Below, one piece after another: positions 12,173 through 23,699 of a DNA stretch of 64,000 nucleotides. Numbering within the stretch: the first letter of the stretch is position 1; every line of letters begins with the position of its first letter. Both the position numbers and the translations under genes were made by a program. The DNA comes from Heterodera schachtii (lineage: Eukaryota; Nematoda; Chromadorea; Rhabditida; Heteroderidae). Under the pieces are notes generated by a model, which had not been told where the DNA came from, did no database searches, and saw only the letters and a list, made by a program, of their open reading frames with translations. The stretch lies in contig SIJG01000170.1 in NCBI GenBank assembly GCA_023374025.1, positions 89,132 to 153,131 of the forward strand. The letters run 5' to 3'.

Positions 12173-14844
12173 GTTAATTCATAATTATTATTTTTATCTA
12201 AAATAATTTTAAAAGTTTTAAATTAGTCACCATGATAATGAAAAATATTAATTGTGTCATTTAAAAGCCTGATATATTTTCTGATTTAAAATAAGTGAGT
12301 CATAAACATTAGATAAAAATCAGAGAAATATAATTTTTAAGAACTAATTAAATTAATTATTTCAATTTATTTTTTTTGTTTTAAATTAAACAATTAAAAA
12401 ATGATATTAATATCAGGTCAAAATAAAGAAAAACATACAAAACAATAAAAAAATCACAGTAAAATATCCTTTTTTACTAACAGATCAAGTACAAAATTTT
12501 ATAATAAAAGTTGATCGGACCGAGTGTTTTGGCCAAACCCGAAAAAAATTAATATTTAAATTTTATTTTAATACAATTTTTACAAAATAATGCAAATATA
12601 GCACGTCATCTGTTATCAAGGACAACAAGATAAAAGACTATACAAAAGATTATTTAAAATTGTTAATTTAAGTTATTGTTTTTTATTTTTATATTAAAAT
12701 GATGAAAATGCTTTTAAGAAATATTTAATATTAAAGGAAATATAGTAATATTCCAACGATATAAAATTCGAGACAAAATTGGCATAATCATTCCTCAACA
12801 TTTCTAGCTTCAAAATACAAAAAATAATTTAGTAATAAAGAAGTCTTTAATTTATTTTTAAATTCATTATATTTATCGACAGACAAAAGGCGACGTCGTT
12901 AATTTTTTGAATAAAATTTTCTATTTTTTTATAAATACATATTTTTTTTGTTATTTGACTTATTTTTTATGTTTCCAATTTCAAGCAATTATACATATAA
13001 CGTTTAATCTATGTAGATATATTGTTATTTGCGCTCTTCCCAATGGGCCAATTCATAATTTCAACATTTCCCAACCAACTAGGAATTTTTTTAAAATTTT
13101 TTTCCGATTTTCAATGTATTTTGGGTGATCATATATATCACTAAGGACTGCTCTGAACATGTTGGTGTAAAAGATTTTTGATCAACATCAAAAGTTCTAC
13201 TAGTATGTATTTTTGATATTTAAAACCGAGGACATTTACAGCCCTGGTCATATGTTTATATAATATTTTTCAAAGAAAAATGTCTATAACGTCATGACTT
13301 GTAGGGCGCATAGTTTTGTGCCTTTTTTGGCCTTTGGATGCCTTTATTCATGCCTATAAATTAAGCAACATTTTGGATTTTGGTGGAATTTTAGTTTGGT
13401 CGAAGACATAATTTTATTTAGATTAATAAAATATTCAATCTTGAAGGATTGATATAAAAACATATTTTTTTATAATTGGCTAAAATTACAAGACTAGAGT
13501 TTTTTTTTGTGTGTAATCTTTTTGCTTTCTAATCTTGCTTTAAAGTCTAAATTGAGTATGGAGATGATTGAGTTCGGGTGTGTTATAGCAATGGGCAATG
13601 TATTTTTGCAGTGTTGACATGTCCATAAGATCAAAAATAAGTAATACAAAGTTTTGGCTTTTTTTCGATACCGTGCTGGGACGTTTCGTAAAATCCGCCA
13701 CTTTTGCAATTTTTTCGACAAAACATGGTATAACTTTGCTAAAAAACCAACCAAATTTTACATTCTTGTTACCATTCGATAGCCAAGCTTTTTCTCTATT
13801 AGCCTGCAAAATCTAAAAAAATTTGGTCAACTTTAAAAAAAGTTGTATAAAAATAAGTAATATTTCTGCCATAACTTATGATAATTTTTTTTTCTTTGAG
13901 ATTTTGGAGGCTAATAGAGAAAAAACTTGGCTATCGAATGGTACCAAGAATGTAAAATTTGGTTGCTTTTAAGCAAAGTTATAGCATGTTTTTTCATAAT
14001 TTAATAAATCATTAATTTAAATAAAATTTTATTTGAGAAAAATTGCCAAAAAAAAAACCTATTTTATTATTTATTTTTTTATCGTATATAGCGCAGAGAA
14101 AATTTATATATTTATAACCTTTTGATAAGCAAAATTTACCAATATAAGAATGACTATACGGATTGCAGCCGTAGTATACTTTAAATAATGAATTGAATAT
14201 TTGGATTTAATTTTCTTTTAATGTTTTCAGAAAATAAATAACAAAATAAAAGTAACATTGAATATGTTTTTAAAAAATTAAATAAAAATGAAATACAATT
14301 AAAACAACATTACACATAATTAAATAATTATTAACTTAAAAAAGTATTTTTAAATAATATTTTTGTTTATAAATTTTCTAGCTGAGCACGTCAAAATGAA
14401 ATGAGTTTTGGTGGTGCATTTATTGCATTTTCCATATTTTTAAGTTTTCGTTTTTTACTTTTATTTATTTATTATCATACAAATTTATTTTAATTGTTCT
14501 CGGGAATACATCTTTTTGAAGTTATGTCTTTAAATAAACTTTTATATTTCATTAATATTTACGAATTAGCTTCATTTAGTTTACACACAAAGTGAAAATA
14601 TTTAACTGAAAACAAACACCAACTAAATAAAATTTTATTTTTTATATTTTAATTAAAATTAGCCATATTTTGTCGAAAAAATAGTAAAATGGTGGATTTT
14701 CGAAACGACCTAGCACCATTTCAAACGAACAATGCATTAAATGAAACAAATAAGCCAAAAGAGCAAATACATTGGGAAAATCATAAATTCAATTTTTTCA
14801 AATATTTTCAGGAATATTTTTTATGAATTCATATATTGTAAAAT
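11911..14844 (+). repeat. Segmental duplication, copy 1 (~2.9 kb)
   Basis: Nearly identical to 16880-19730, same orientation. The first homologous bases are AAAGTTAGGGTCAAAATTG and the last are ATTCATATATTGTAAAAT. Most of 12700-14844 matches base for base; a few substitutions and single-base indels are visible (for instance near 12520 and 14287). Copy 1 has about 85 bp at 12020-12104 that copy 2 lacks. Small ORFs such as 12907-13128 are identical in both copies because the duplication is recent, not because they are conserved genes. Confidence 0.9.
13720..13993. mobile_element. Nested foldback, ~95-bp arms
   Basis: The left arm 13720-13814 is the reverse complement of 13899-13993, with shared words such as GGCTAATAGAGAAAAA, TTGGCTATCGAATGGTA and AAGAATGTAAAATTTGGTTG. 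It lies inside the duplicated block, so a second copy occurs at 18607-18880. The flanks continue as degraded repeat sequence. A weakly similar passage (CAGGCTAGATAAAAAC...GGCTATCGAATTACATCAAG) lies at 35385-35425. Confidence 0.7.
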
Positions 14845-16879
14845 GTATCTTATTTGTAACTCTAATCAGTGAATAAAATTGTTTGCCTTAATCTGGAATG
14901 ATATTTATATAAAAAGAGCAATTTAAAAAATTATATCCTTAAATTTGGATTTTTCGCATTTATTACGCCTTATTTTGGACTTTTTTTAAGATCTTCCATT
15001 ATTTTGCATTTAAAAATTTTGCTTGAAGCAAATAATAATACTTAAAATTTATAAATATTATTTCAAAAGTATAACAAAAGAAAGAAATTACTATTTGCTC
15101 TAAATTATTTTATTTATAAAATATAAATTATTTTAATACTTAATTAAATTAATTTATTTAATTTTGATCACATAATTTTATTTATATTTTATTAATTGTT
15201 GTATTTTTATATTTTTTTGATTATTAAAATATTTCTTTTTCAATTATATTTATTTAATCTCGAGAACAAATAGGGCGTGAATAGCATTCTTGGTAGTACA
15301 TATCAATTACTTAGAATATGGTAATTCACATCTCATGAAATGATAAAATAATAAAATAAATTTTTCTCAGTACGTTGCCTCTTAGTTTCAAATTCATCTA
15401 ATTTAATTTTAAATTTTGAATTTAATTTTTACTTTACAATGAATTGGTGATTTATTTTACAATTTCTGTAAAAATATATAAGACAAAAATAGTCGTTTCA
15501 TAATATTCTCTTCTCGGTACCTTCATATATCATACATGATGGAAAAAAGAAATTTAAAACCTTATTATTTTTTCAATCATTGATCGCCGTCGGCTGGGCA
15601 AATTACCGGAGAAAAGGGCAATTGTATAAAATTATAGTGACAAAAAATAAGTGAAAATATATTCGCCGTTATATTCAGAATATATTTTAATATAAAATTA
15701 GTTTCGTTTATTTAACAAAATAAATATTAATAATATTATTATTAATATTATGATATTTAAATGCATGTATTTAATACTTATTAATTTTGTTGCTTCATAT
15801 TTTTATTAATATAAAAACCTATTAATTGGAGCAGTTAAAAAAATTATCTCTTCAATTTTATTATTTTAATATTTATAATGATTTAATTAATAAAAAAATT
15901 TACGAAATTTGAAATGGAAAATAAATTAAAAAAAAAGGAAAAAGCATTAGTAAAGGAAAATGCCTTTTTTAAAATTAACTCAAAAAATCGTTGTCCGTTT
16001 GCTAATTAACTAAATAAAAAATGGAAGCAAAAATATAATTAATAAAAAATAAACCCCTACAAATATAAAAATTATCATACACATGAATGCTTATCTTACT
16101 GTACAAATGCGCTGAAATTTTAAGAATTTGCCTAAAAACGTATCCCTAATAATTAAAAATAAATATAATTCCGATTATATGAAATCAAATTAAAAAAAAT
16201 TAACATAAATAAAAATGCTTAAACTATTAAACAAAGAATTTTTACCACATCGATACCTTAACAACCTTCATAATCTCTTTCTAATAATAATAATACGAAT
16301 AAATTGTTAGATGCTTTTTAACAGCGTGGATTTGAAGTGCTTAAAAAATAAATAGAAGCAATGAGAATAAAACAAAAATAAGTTGCCCTTTAAAAAATTT
16401 ATAAAGATAATTATGTTAAAATCAAGATTTAAATAAGAAATAACTTTATTTAAAATTAGAAATGTGTTTTTATGTTATTTTGATCAAGCTAAAATGGAAA
16501 AAACCGCATTTCTCTACAACTTCTGTACGATTAACTTTGATCAGCATAAAAAGTTATAATAGTATGAATTTTTCAGATTTTTTCATGCCCTCTAAAATAA
16601 GTTATATGTCTTCAAACTTTTGAGTTTATAATTTTGTTATTTGGGACAATTTTCGTAAAAAATTTATTTTCTTTTACACTTTCCAATTTTTTGTGGGGTT
16701 CTTAATATTTATGGGGGAGGTATGCTTGGTAAAAATTTCATCTCGATTCGTCCACGAGAAATAGCTGAAGTAGTAAAAAAATTCTTGAGCTTATAATTTT
16801 GTTACAGAGCATATATTCTATAGCCCAAAGATTTCTCTATTATTCAGTTAAATTACAAAAAATTCTATTGAGTTTCAAT
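14845..16879. other. AT-rich spacer between the two duplicated blocks
   Basis: Unique AT-rich sequence. More complex stretches at 15520-15620 (GATCGCCGTCGGCTGGGC) and 16500-16870 resemble degraded transposon sequence. No gene could be supported. Confidence 0.5.
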
Positions 16880-19730
16880 AAAGTAAGGGTCAAAATTGTT
16901 GAGTCATAATTTTTCTTACTTTTTTGGTCACAACTTTTTGTAAATTTTTACTAATTTTTTGAAAATTCATAAATAGTAGAGGATGCTTAATAATTAAATT
17001 TAATTATTACAAACACCCATATTTATGTTGCTTCGGCTCACCACGGTATTTAGATAGTTAATTCATAATTATTATTTTTATCTAAAATAATTTTAAAAGT
17101 TTTAAATTAGTCACCATGATAATGAAAAATATTAATTGTGTCATTTAAAAGCCTGATATATTTTCTGATTTAAAATAAGTGAGTCATAAACATTAGATAA
17201 AAATCAGAGAAATATAATTTTTAAGAACTAATTAAATTAATTATTTCAATTCATTTTTTTTGTTTTATATTAAACAATTAAAAAATGATATTAATATCAG
17301 GTCAAAATAAAGAAAAACATACAAAACAATAAAAAAATCACAGTAAAATATCCTTTTTTTACTAACAGAGCAAGTACAAAATTTTATAATAAAAATTGGC
17401 CGGACCGAGTGTTTTGGCCAAACCCGAAAAAAATTAATATTTAAATTTTATTTTGGTACAATTTTTACAAAATAATGCAAATATAGCACGTCATCTGTTA
17501 TCAAGGACAACAAGATAAAAGATTATACAAGAGATTATTTAAAATTGTCAATTTAAGTTATTGTTTTTTATTTTTATATTAAAAATGACTGAAAATGCTT
17601 TTAAGAAATATTTAATATTAAAGGAAATATAATAATATTCTAATAATATAAAATTCGAGACAAAATTGGCACAATCATTCCTCAACATTTCTAGCTTCAA
17701 AATACAAGAAATAATTTAGTAATAAAGAAGTCTTTAATTTATTTTTAAATTCATTATATTTATCGACAGACAAAAGGCGACGTCGTTAATTTTTTGAATA
17801 AAATTTTCTATTTTTTTATAAATACATATTTTTTTTGTTATTTGACTTATTTTTTATGTTTCCAATTTCAAGCAATTATACATATAACGTTTAATCTATG
17901 TAGATATATTGTTATTTGCGCTCTTCCCAATGGGCCAATTCATAATTTCAACATTTCCCAACCAACTAGGAATTTTTTTAAAATTTTTTTCCGATTTTCA
18001 ATGTATTTTGGGTGATCATATATATCACTAAGGACTGCTCTGAACATGTTGGTGTAAAAGATTTTTGATCAACATCAAAAGTTCTACTAGTATGTATTTT
18101 TGATATTTAAAACCGAGGACATTTACAGCCCTGGTCATATGTTTATATAATATTTTTCAAAGAAAAATGTCTATAACGTCATGACTTGTAGGGCGCATAG
18201 TTTTGTGCCTTTTTTGGCCTTTGGATGCCTTTATTCATGCCTATAAATTAAGCAACATTTTGGATTTTGGTGGAATTTTAGTTTGGTCGAAGACATAATT
18301 TTATTTAGATTAATAAAATATTCAATCTTGAAGGATTGATATAAAAACATATTTTTTTATAATTGGCTAAAATTACAAGACTAGAGTTTTTTTTTGTGTG
18401 TAATCTTTTTGCTTTCTAATCTTGCTTTAAAGTCTAAATTGAGTATGGAGATGATTGAGTTCGGGTGTGTTATAGCAATGGGCAATGTATTTTTGCAGTG
18501 TTGACATGTCCATAAGATCAAAAATAAGTAATACAAAGTTTTGGCTTTTTTTCGATACCGTGCTGGGACGTTTCGTAAAATCCGCCACTTTTGCAATTTT
18601 TTCGACAAAACATGGTATAACTTTGCTAAAAAACCAACCAAATTTTACATTCTTGTTACCATTCGATAGCCAAGCTTTTTCTCTATTAGCCTGCAAAATC
18701 TAAAAAAATTTGGTCAACTTTAAAAAAAGTTGTATAAAAATAAGTAATATTTCTGCCATAACTTATGATAATTTTTTTTTCTTTGAGATTTTGGAGGCTA
18801 ATAGAGAAAAAACTTGGCTATCGAATGGTACCAAGAATGTAAAATTTGGTTGCTTTTAAGCAAAGTTATAGCATGTTTTTTCATAATTTAATAAATCATT
18901 AATTTAAATAAAATTTTATTTGAGAAAAATTGCCAAAAAAAAAACCTATTTTATTATTTATTTTTTTATCGTATATAGCGCAGAGAAAATTTATATATTT
19001 ATAACCTTTTGATAAGCAAAATTTACCAATATAAGAATGACTATACGGATTGCAGCCGTAGTATACTTTAAATAATGAATTGAATATTTGGATTTAATTT
19101 TCTTTTAATGTTTTCAGAAAATAAATAACAAAATAAAAGTAACATTGAATATGTTTTTAAAAAATTAAATAAAATGAAATACAATTAAAACAACATTACA
19201 CATAATTAAATAATTATTAACTTAAAAAAGTATTTTTAAATAATATTTTTGTTTATAAATTTTCTAGCTGAGCACGTCAAAATGAAATGAGTTTTGGTGG
19301 TGCATTTATTGCATTTTCCATATTTTTAAGTTTTCGTTTTTTACTTTTATTTATTTATTATCATACAAATTTATTTTAATTGTTCTCGGGAATACATCTT
19401 TTTGAAGTTATGTCTTTAAATAAACTTTTATATTTCATTAATATTTACGAATTAGCTTCATTTAGTTTACACACAAAGTGAAAATATTTAACTGAAAACA
19501 AACACCAACTAAATAAAATTTTATTTTTTATATTTTAATTAAAATTAGCCATATTTTGTCGAAAAAATAGTAAAATGGTGGATTTTCGAAACGACCTAGC
19601 ACCATTTCAAACGAACAATGCATTAAATGAAACAAATAAGCCAAAAGAGCAAATACATTGGGAAAATCATAAATTCAATTTTTTCAAATATTTTCAGGAA
19701 TATTTTTTATGAATTCATATATTGTAAAAT
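16880..19730 (+). repeat. Segmental duplication, copy 2
   Basis: Direct repeat of 11911-14844, offset about 4.89 kb. It begins AAAGTAAGGGTCAAAATTG and lacks about 85 bp after GAGGATGCTT, removing part of the foldback arm. It ends at ATTGTAAAAT, after which the flanks differ (ACAATTTTTA here, GTATCTTATT in copy 1). There is no terminal inverted repeat or obvious target duplication. Confidence 0.9.
18607..18880. mobile_element. Nested foldback, second copy
   Basis: The same structure as at 13720-13993, carried along in the duplicated block: arms 18607-18701 and 18786-18880. Confidence 0.7.
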
Positions 19731-19975
19731 ACAATTTTTATTTTTTCTTTATAAAATTATGTGATCCAGAAAAATATATTTAAATGTAATGAATATTTTA
19801 CTTTTTCGTGCCAAATTTTGTACCGTAGAATAAATTAATATAATTTAAATTATTTTATATTTTTGAAAAAAAAGAAAATTTGATTGATAAAGCGCTGCGC
19901 GCTTTTAGTTTCGCTACCTTTATAAAGCATTTAAAAGCATCAGAGTTGCACATTTTTATTGGGTTCTTTTTGCTT

Positions 19976-20149
19976 CTAATTACAATACGAATTTGTAATT
20001 GTCCAGCGAAGTATAAAATATAAAATTTTTTTTATAAGGCTTTGCTGATTGGTCATGTTCATCTTTTGTCGACAATTCCATTGAAAAAAATTCGTTGCCG
20101 CGGCCTCCAAATCTTTGCCATTTTTCTTTGGTTTATCGGCGTCCCCAAC
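19976..20149 (-). other. Possible lone coding exon
   Basis: On the minus strand an open stretch of 57 codons starts right after a TTTTAAAG acceptor-like site and ends at TAG. The first 25 codons have balanced, GC-containing usage and give VGDADKPKKNGKDLEAAATN..., hydrophilic and protein-like; the rest is AT-rich and could be intron. No ATG is in frame near its start, and an in-frame TAA lies just upstream. It might be a downstream exon of a minus-strand gene such as the Trp/Gly peptide gene 0.5 kb upstream, or a gene relic. No family is recognised. Confidence 0.3.
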
Positions 20150-20268
20150 CTTTAAAAGAAGTTATTAAAAGCTAATATGTCATTTATTTCTGCCAATTGT
20201 ACATCTATTAATTAGCCTAATCAATTAAAATTAATTTTCCACGCGCCTTTATGCCCCGCCCCCTTTGC

Positions 20269-20554
20269 CTAATTTGTAATGCTGTTCGAGCGTGTCCTCT
20301 AGAGTCTCAACTCAAGAAAGGTCTCTGGTCGGTATTGATCTCGAGTTTCTGTCACATACATCCTTTGGAATTTTTTCGGGGGTCCGTGCCCGATTTTAAA
20401 GTGAACGAGAAATTTTTAAGAAAAGTCTCGGGCTTCAGGGTATTTTGGGTCTCTGTCTCGTGATTTTCGGTCTCGAGTCTCGGGGTCAAGCCTCGGTTTC
20501 AAGGTTAAGTCTCATATCTGGAAATTTTCGGTCTCGAACATCACTAATAATTAG
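20269..20554. mobile_element. Eroded hAT-type MITE with TCTCGGG words
   Basis: The element is about 20277-20546. Its ends are TAATGCTGTTCGAG and, read inward from the right, TAGTGATGTTCGAG (12 of 14 match). The interior is full of TCTCG, GTCTCGGG and GGTCTCGAG words. The flanking octamers CTAATTTG and ATAATTAG agree at 6 of 8 positions. The 20251-20463 ORF is incidental. It lies just downstream of the Trp/Gly peptide gene. Confidence 0.6.
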
Positions 20555-20650
20555 AATTAGGACCCCTCTTTGCCCTTTTAAAAGCCTGTTGATGATTGAC
20601 ATTAATAAAAGCGGTCAAAAATAATCACCTCGGCCCCATCCGTTGCCACC

Positions 20651-20821
20651 TCATCCACCGCCCCAGCGGTTTCCGCCCCATCCGCCGCCCCAACGGTTTC
20701 CGCCCCATCCGCCGCCCCAGCGGCTTCCGCCCCACGGGCCCCACTGCGCGGATGCGCGGTCGACCAAAGTGCAGGCGCAGAACAGCGCGACCAAAAGTAG
20801 CACCAAAGTGAGACGAGACAT
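20651..20821 (-). CDS. Small secreted Trp/Gly-rich repeat peptide
   Basis: A 56-codon minus-strand ORF, not previously recognised by me as a named family. Residues 1-25 form a classical signal peptide: MSRLT, a Leu/Val/Ala/Phe core, then a small-residue ASA cleavage site. The mature part starts QWGPWGG and consists of a WGGGWGGNR repeat, two full units and a partial third. The stop is TGA at the exact place where the repeat predicts TGG (Trp); beyond it the same frame continues for 11 more codons (GGNGWGRGDYF) to a second TGA at 20615-20617. So the gene is either truncated by a point mutation, misread at one base, or read through. Codons are strikingly GC-rich in an AT desert. A TTTCAG splice acceptor (about 20858-20863) lies about 40 bp upstream of the ATG, fitting trans-splicing or a 5' UTR intron. 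The design resembles nematode Gly-rich secreted (NLP/CNC-type) antimicrobial peptides, but this is an analogy only. Confidence 0.62.
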   Translation of the reverse strand: MSRLTLVLLLVALFCACTLVDRASAQWGPWGGSRWGGGWGGNRWGGGWGGNRWGGG

Positions 20822-20874
20822 AGCAAAATCAATTTAAGAAAATTGTTGTTTTTTGATGCTGAAATTATTCAAAT

Positions 20875-20960
20875 TGCGCGATTGGAACCCGCGGATTAAT
20901 TCCGCAAATCCCGCATTTAAATTTGCGGATCCCGCGCGGGTTGCGGGATTTTGAAAATTT
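20875..20960. repeat. CCCGC-word patch, possible transposon end
   Basis: A GC-rich patch with repeated CCCGC/GCGGG words (AACCCGCGGATTAATTCCGC, then ATCCCGCATTTAAATTTGCG, then GGATCCCGCGCGGGTTGCGG). It resembles the subterminal word arrays of the hAT-type elements here. No terminal repeat pair was found. Confidence 0.4.
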
Positions 20961-21338
20961 CGAAAAAATTCTGAATTAAATTTAAAAATCCCCAAAAAAT
21001 TAACTAATCAATTTTGAAAAAAAGTTTTTTAGGGGCTGATGGCATATAGGGTTGATGGGTTCATCAGATAGTATAACCCGGAAAAAATTTCATAATAATT
21101 GAAAAAAATTTTCTCAGAATTTAATCCTAAGCTACTTTTTTCTTGCAAAAAATTTAAAAGTTGTCACATTCGAAAAACTGTTCGAAATATTAACAAGAAA
21201 TAGAACAAGAATCTTGGACATGATTTAAAAACTAATTATATATATTTTAAAACTATTAGTGCAATCAAAGCATATGCCAAAAAATAAACATTTGAATCAT
21301 TAAAATTAACAAAAGTAAAAAGAAATTTAAGTTTAATA

Positions 21339-22341
21339 CAAATTAAGGAAAATATTGATCATAGGCCCCAAACTCAAAAATGCTTAAAAACGGTCAGAAT
21401 CGATGTAAAAAGGTTTGAAATGGGTTGGATTAATAGAATTAGGGGCGCGCTTGCCCTTTTTCAGGATGAAAAGTGCCGAAAATGGAGTGCCAAACTCAGC
21501 TGGGACTCAAGTGACCGTGCTATATAAAGCACTCAAAAGACATTTTAAATAATTTTTCTAGGGTAAATTGTGGCGCTGAACACGAATAAGACCTTTATTT
21601 TGCAAAATTCCGAACCCCGAACCCTAATTATGAAATCGAACCGACTATTTAATAGGTCCTCAAAATTGTTAAAACTATTTTTAGACCAGCAGACAGAAAA
21701 TGGTAAAAGAACGTCAAATATAAAAGATTGAATTTAGCTTATTGCGCTAAAAAACCGCCGCACACTCGACTACGGCGGCCAGTAGGTGGGGCGAGACTAC
21801 GGGCTACGGAAGAAGTCCGCGCGTGACCCGCAGGCGGTTGACTGATTGGCGGGGGCCCTTCGGGCCCCAGCAGTCAACCGCCTGTGGCGCTCGTCAGACT
21901 TTTTCCTCCGCCCTCCGTCTCGCCCCACTACTTGCTCCGTCTTCGCATGCTCCCTTTTGCGAAAGTTATATTATCTTCGATCCGTGTTCAGCAACCTCAA
22001 AACCCCTTAATAATATGTTTTCTTTTATTTATAAATTTTGAGTTTTTGTTCGAATTTGGGTTCGGGGTTCGGAATTTTGCAAAATAAAGGTCTTATTCGT
22101 GTTCAGCGCCAAAAATTACCCTAGAAAGTATTTAAAATGTCTTTGGACTGCTTTTTATAATGCGGTCACTTGAGTCCCAGCTGAGTTTTGCACTCCATTT
22201 TCGGCACTTTTCATTCTGAAAAAGGGCAAGCGCGCCCCTAATTCTATTTTTCCTACCCATTTCGAACCTTTTTACATCGATTCTGACCGTTTTTAAGCAT
22301 TTTTGAGTTTGGGGCCTATGATCAATATTTACCCAAATTAA
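21339..22341. mobile_element. Long-TIR foldback transposon, 987 bp, 8-bp target duplication
   Basis: The element is 21347-22333. The arms are about 280-290 bp and near-identical in reverse complement: both begin GG(A/T)AAATATTGATCATAGG and continue CCCCAAACTCAAAAATGCTT. They include a GGGGCGCGCTTGCCC block and GGCGCTGAACACGAATAAGA. Both sides carry CAAATTAA (21339-21346, 22334-22341). There is no transposase ORF. The GC-rich centre (21765-21960) is described separately. GG termini, very long TIRs and an 8-bp duplication suggest a Merlin-like or MULE-like non-autonomous element; the hAT target consensus is not met. Confidence 0.82.
21765..21960. other. GC-rich structured core inside the foldback element
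   Basis: A 200-bp GC-rich core with nested dyads. The outer pair is GTGGGGCGAGAC (about 21786) with GTCTCGCCCCAC (about 21918). The inner pair is a perfect 14-bp stem, CAGGCGGTTGACTG (21831-21844) and CAGTCAACCGCCTG (21871-21884). Within it sits a perfect 7-bp stem GGGGCCC/GGGCCCC around a 3-nt TTC loop (21852-21868). The core is unlike the element arms in composition. It could be an inserted smaller element, a structured RNA-like sequence or a protein-binding centre. No tRNA, 5S or snRNA identity was recognised. Confidence 0.6.
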
Positions 22342-23478
22342 TTGCGAAATGTGAAAATAATATATTAATTAAATAATATTAGAAAACAGATTAAAATATT
22401 TGAAAAGAATCTTTTCTTAAGAATAATAATATAACAAAAAAAATTGGTGCAGATTCTGCCTCTTGTCCAACCAATCCTTTGGCCATTCTTTACAGGATAA
22501 TTTGTTCGATAAAAATAAAACTCAATGTTGAAATGCCAAAATCATGAGTTTACTTTCGGATGAGATTGTTTTCATGGTTTTAATTTAAAAAACAATTATT
22601 AAATTAATAATAAATAAACATATAAAATTAAGTAAGCAAATATAATTTTATATTTAATTCTCCATCGACAGCGCAATTAATTATTTTGTACATTTCATGA
22701 GGCTCAAAACCAGGGGAGTTTGCTATTCATAAACATTATTTTTTAATTATCATACGGACCGAAATTCGGAAAAGAGAAAGCTTAGTTTACAATAAAGAAT
22801 AATAAAAATTGAAAATAAATATAAAAATTTATAATGGTAAATGATATGAGATAAATACTTATTCTAATTGGCTGATTAGAAATAAAAACAGAAATTGCAA
22901 AATGATTTAACAAAATTTAAAATACCAGAAAAGAATTGACAGAATAAGTAAAAATATACCAAAAAAATTATATACCAAAGAAGAAAAAACAAACATAAAC
23001 TAAGTATAAAATCAAAAATGTTTATTTAATAACTTCTTCTTTTATTAAATATTACATTTAGCGAGTCCCAACCCGACTCGCAGCCGGATGAGGTTCGTTC
23101 ACAGCGTGATTATTAAAAGAATAAAAATTAAATTCCAAATTATCTTTATCTTATTAAAAAATAATTTTTGGCAAAAAAAATTTCAAGACAATGAAATTTT
23201 AGAAATACAATTTTAATGGGTTTGAGAAATCAAAAGATAATCGAAAAATATTAATATCCTATTTAAATAAATTGAGTGGTTAATTCTTTATACATAAAAA
23301 AGCCAGAAATAAATGTGCTAAAAAATGATAAAATCTTAGTTAATTATTTTGGAATTTTTAACCTCTAAAAGGCGCTTCTTAAAAATATTAGTAAAAGAAT
23401 AATTTACACAAAATAAAAATAACAGGTGAACGGGAAGAAAAAATTGGATTCCTACGAGCGAGAATAAAAATTAAAATG
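22342..23478. other. A-rich desert
   Basis: A-rich with two short GC-richer words: TTTCATGAGGCTC... at 22693-22725 (a TCATG cassette member) and GCGAGTCCCAACCCGACTCG at about 23061-23080, which has a small dyad. No gene seen. Confidence 0.5.
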
Positions 23479-23628
23479 ATTATAACTAGTGTTGGTCGGG
23501 CTGTGACCAAAACACGGACAACTGAGTACAACTGAGTACCGAATTCCCGGTTTTTTCCCGTTTTCCCAGCTAAAAAGTCCCGGTTTTTCAATCCGAAAAG
23601 TCCCGGTCCCGACAACCCTAATTTTAAC
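23479..23628. mobile_element. Eroded hAT-type MITE, ~134 bp
   Basis: The element is 23487-23620. The ends are TAGTGTTGGTCGGG and, read inward from the right, TAGGGTTGTCGGG. The flanking octamers ATTATAAC and ATTTTAAC match at 7 of 8 positions and fit nTnnnnAn. The interior carries CCCGGTTTTT/TCCCGG words. The small minus-strand ORFs over it are not genes. Confidence 0.7.
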
Positions 23629-23699
23629 AACCATAAAAATTAAATACCAAAAATTTGAGTTTGATGAAATTTAAATTATTTTGGAATCTCTCAACTAAA

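Noticed and set aside
12907..13128. Identical 73-codon ORF repeated at 17794-18015 (and the other paired ORFs)
   Set aside because: Identity comes from the recent duplication of the whole DNA block, synonymous sites included. The product is a Phe/Tyr/Ile-rich reading of AT-rich DNA with no domain.
20596..20837. Pro/His-rich and Ala/Gly-rich ORFs on other frames of the peptide gene
   Set aside because: They are alternative readings of the Trp/Gly repeat. Only the 20651-20821 minus frame has a signal peptide and regular repeats.
23388..23634. Two overlapping minus-strand ORFs
   Set aside because: They fall on a small hAT-type MITE and its flank; GC-rich words keep frames open.
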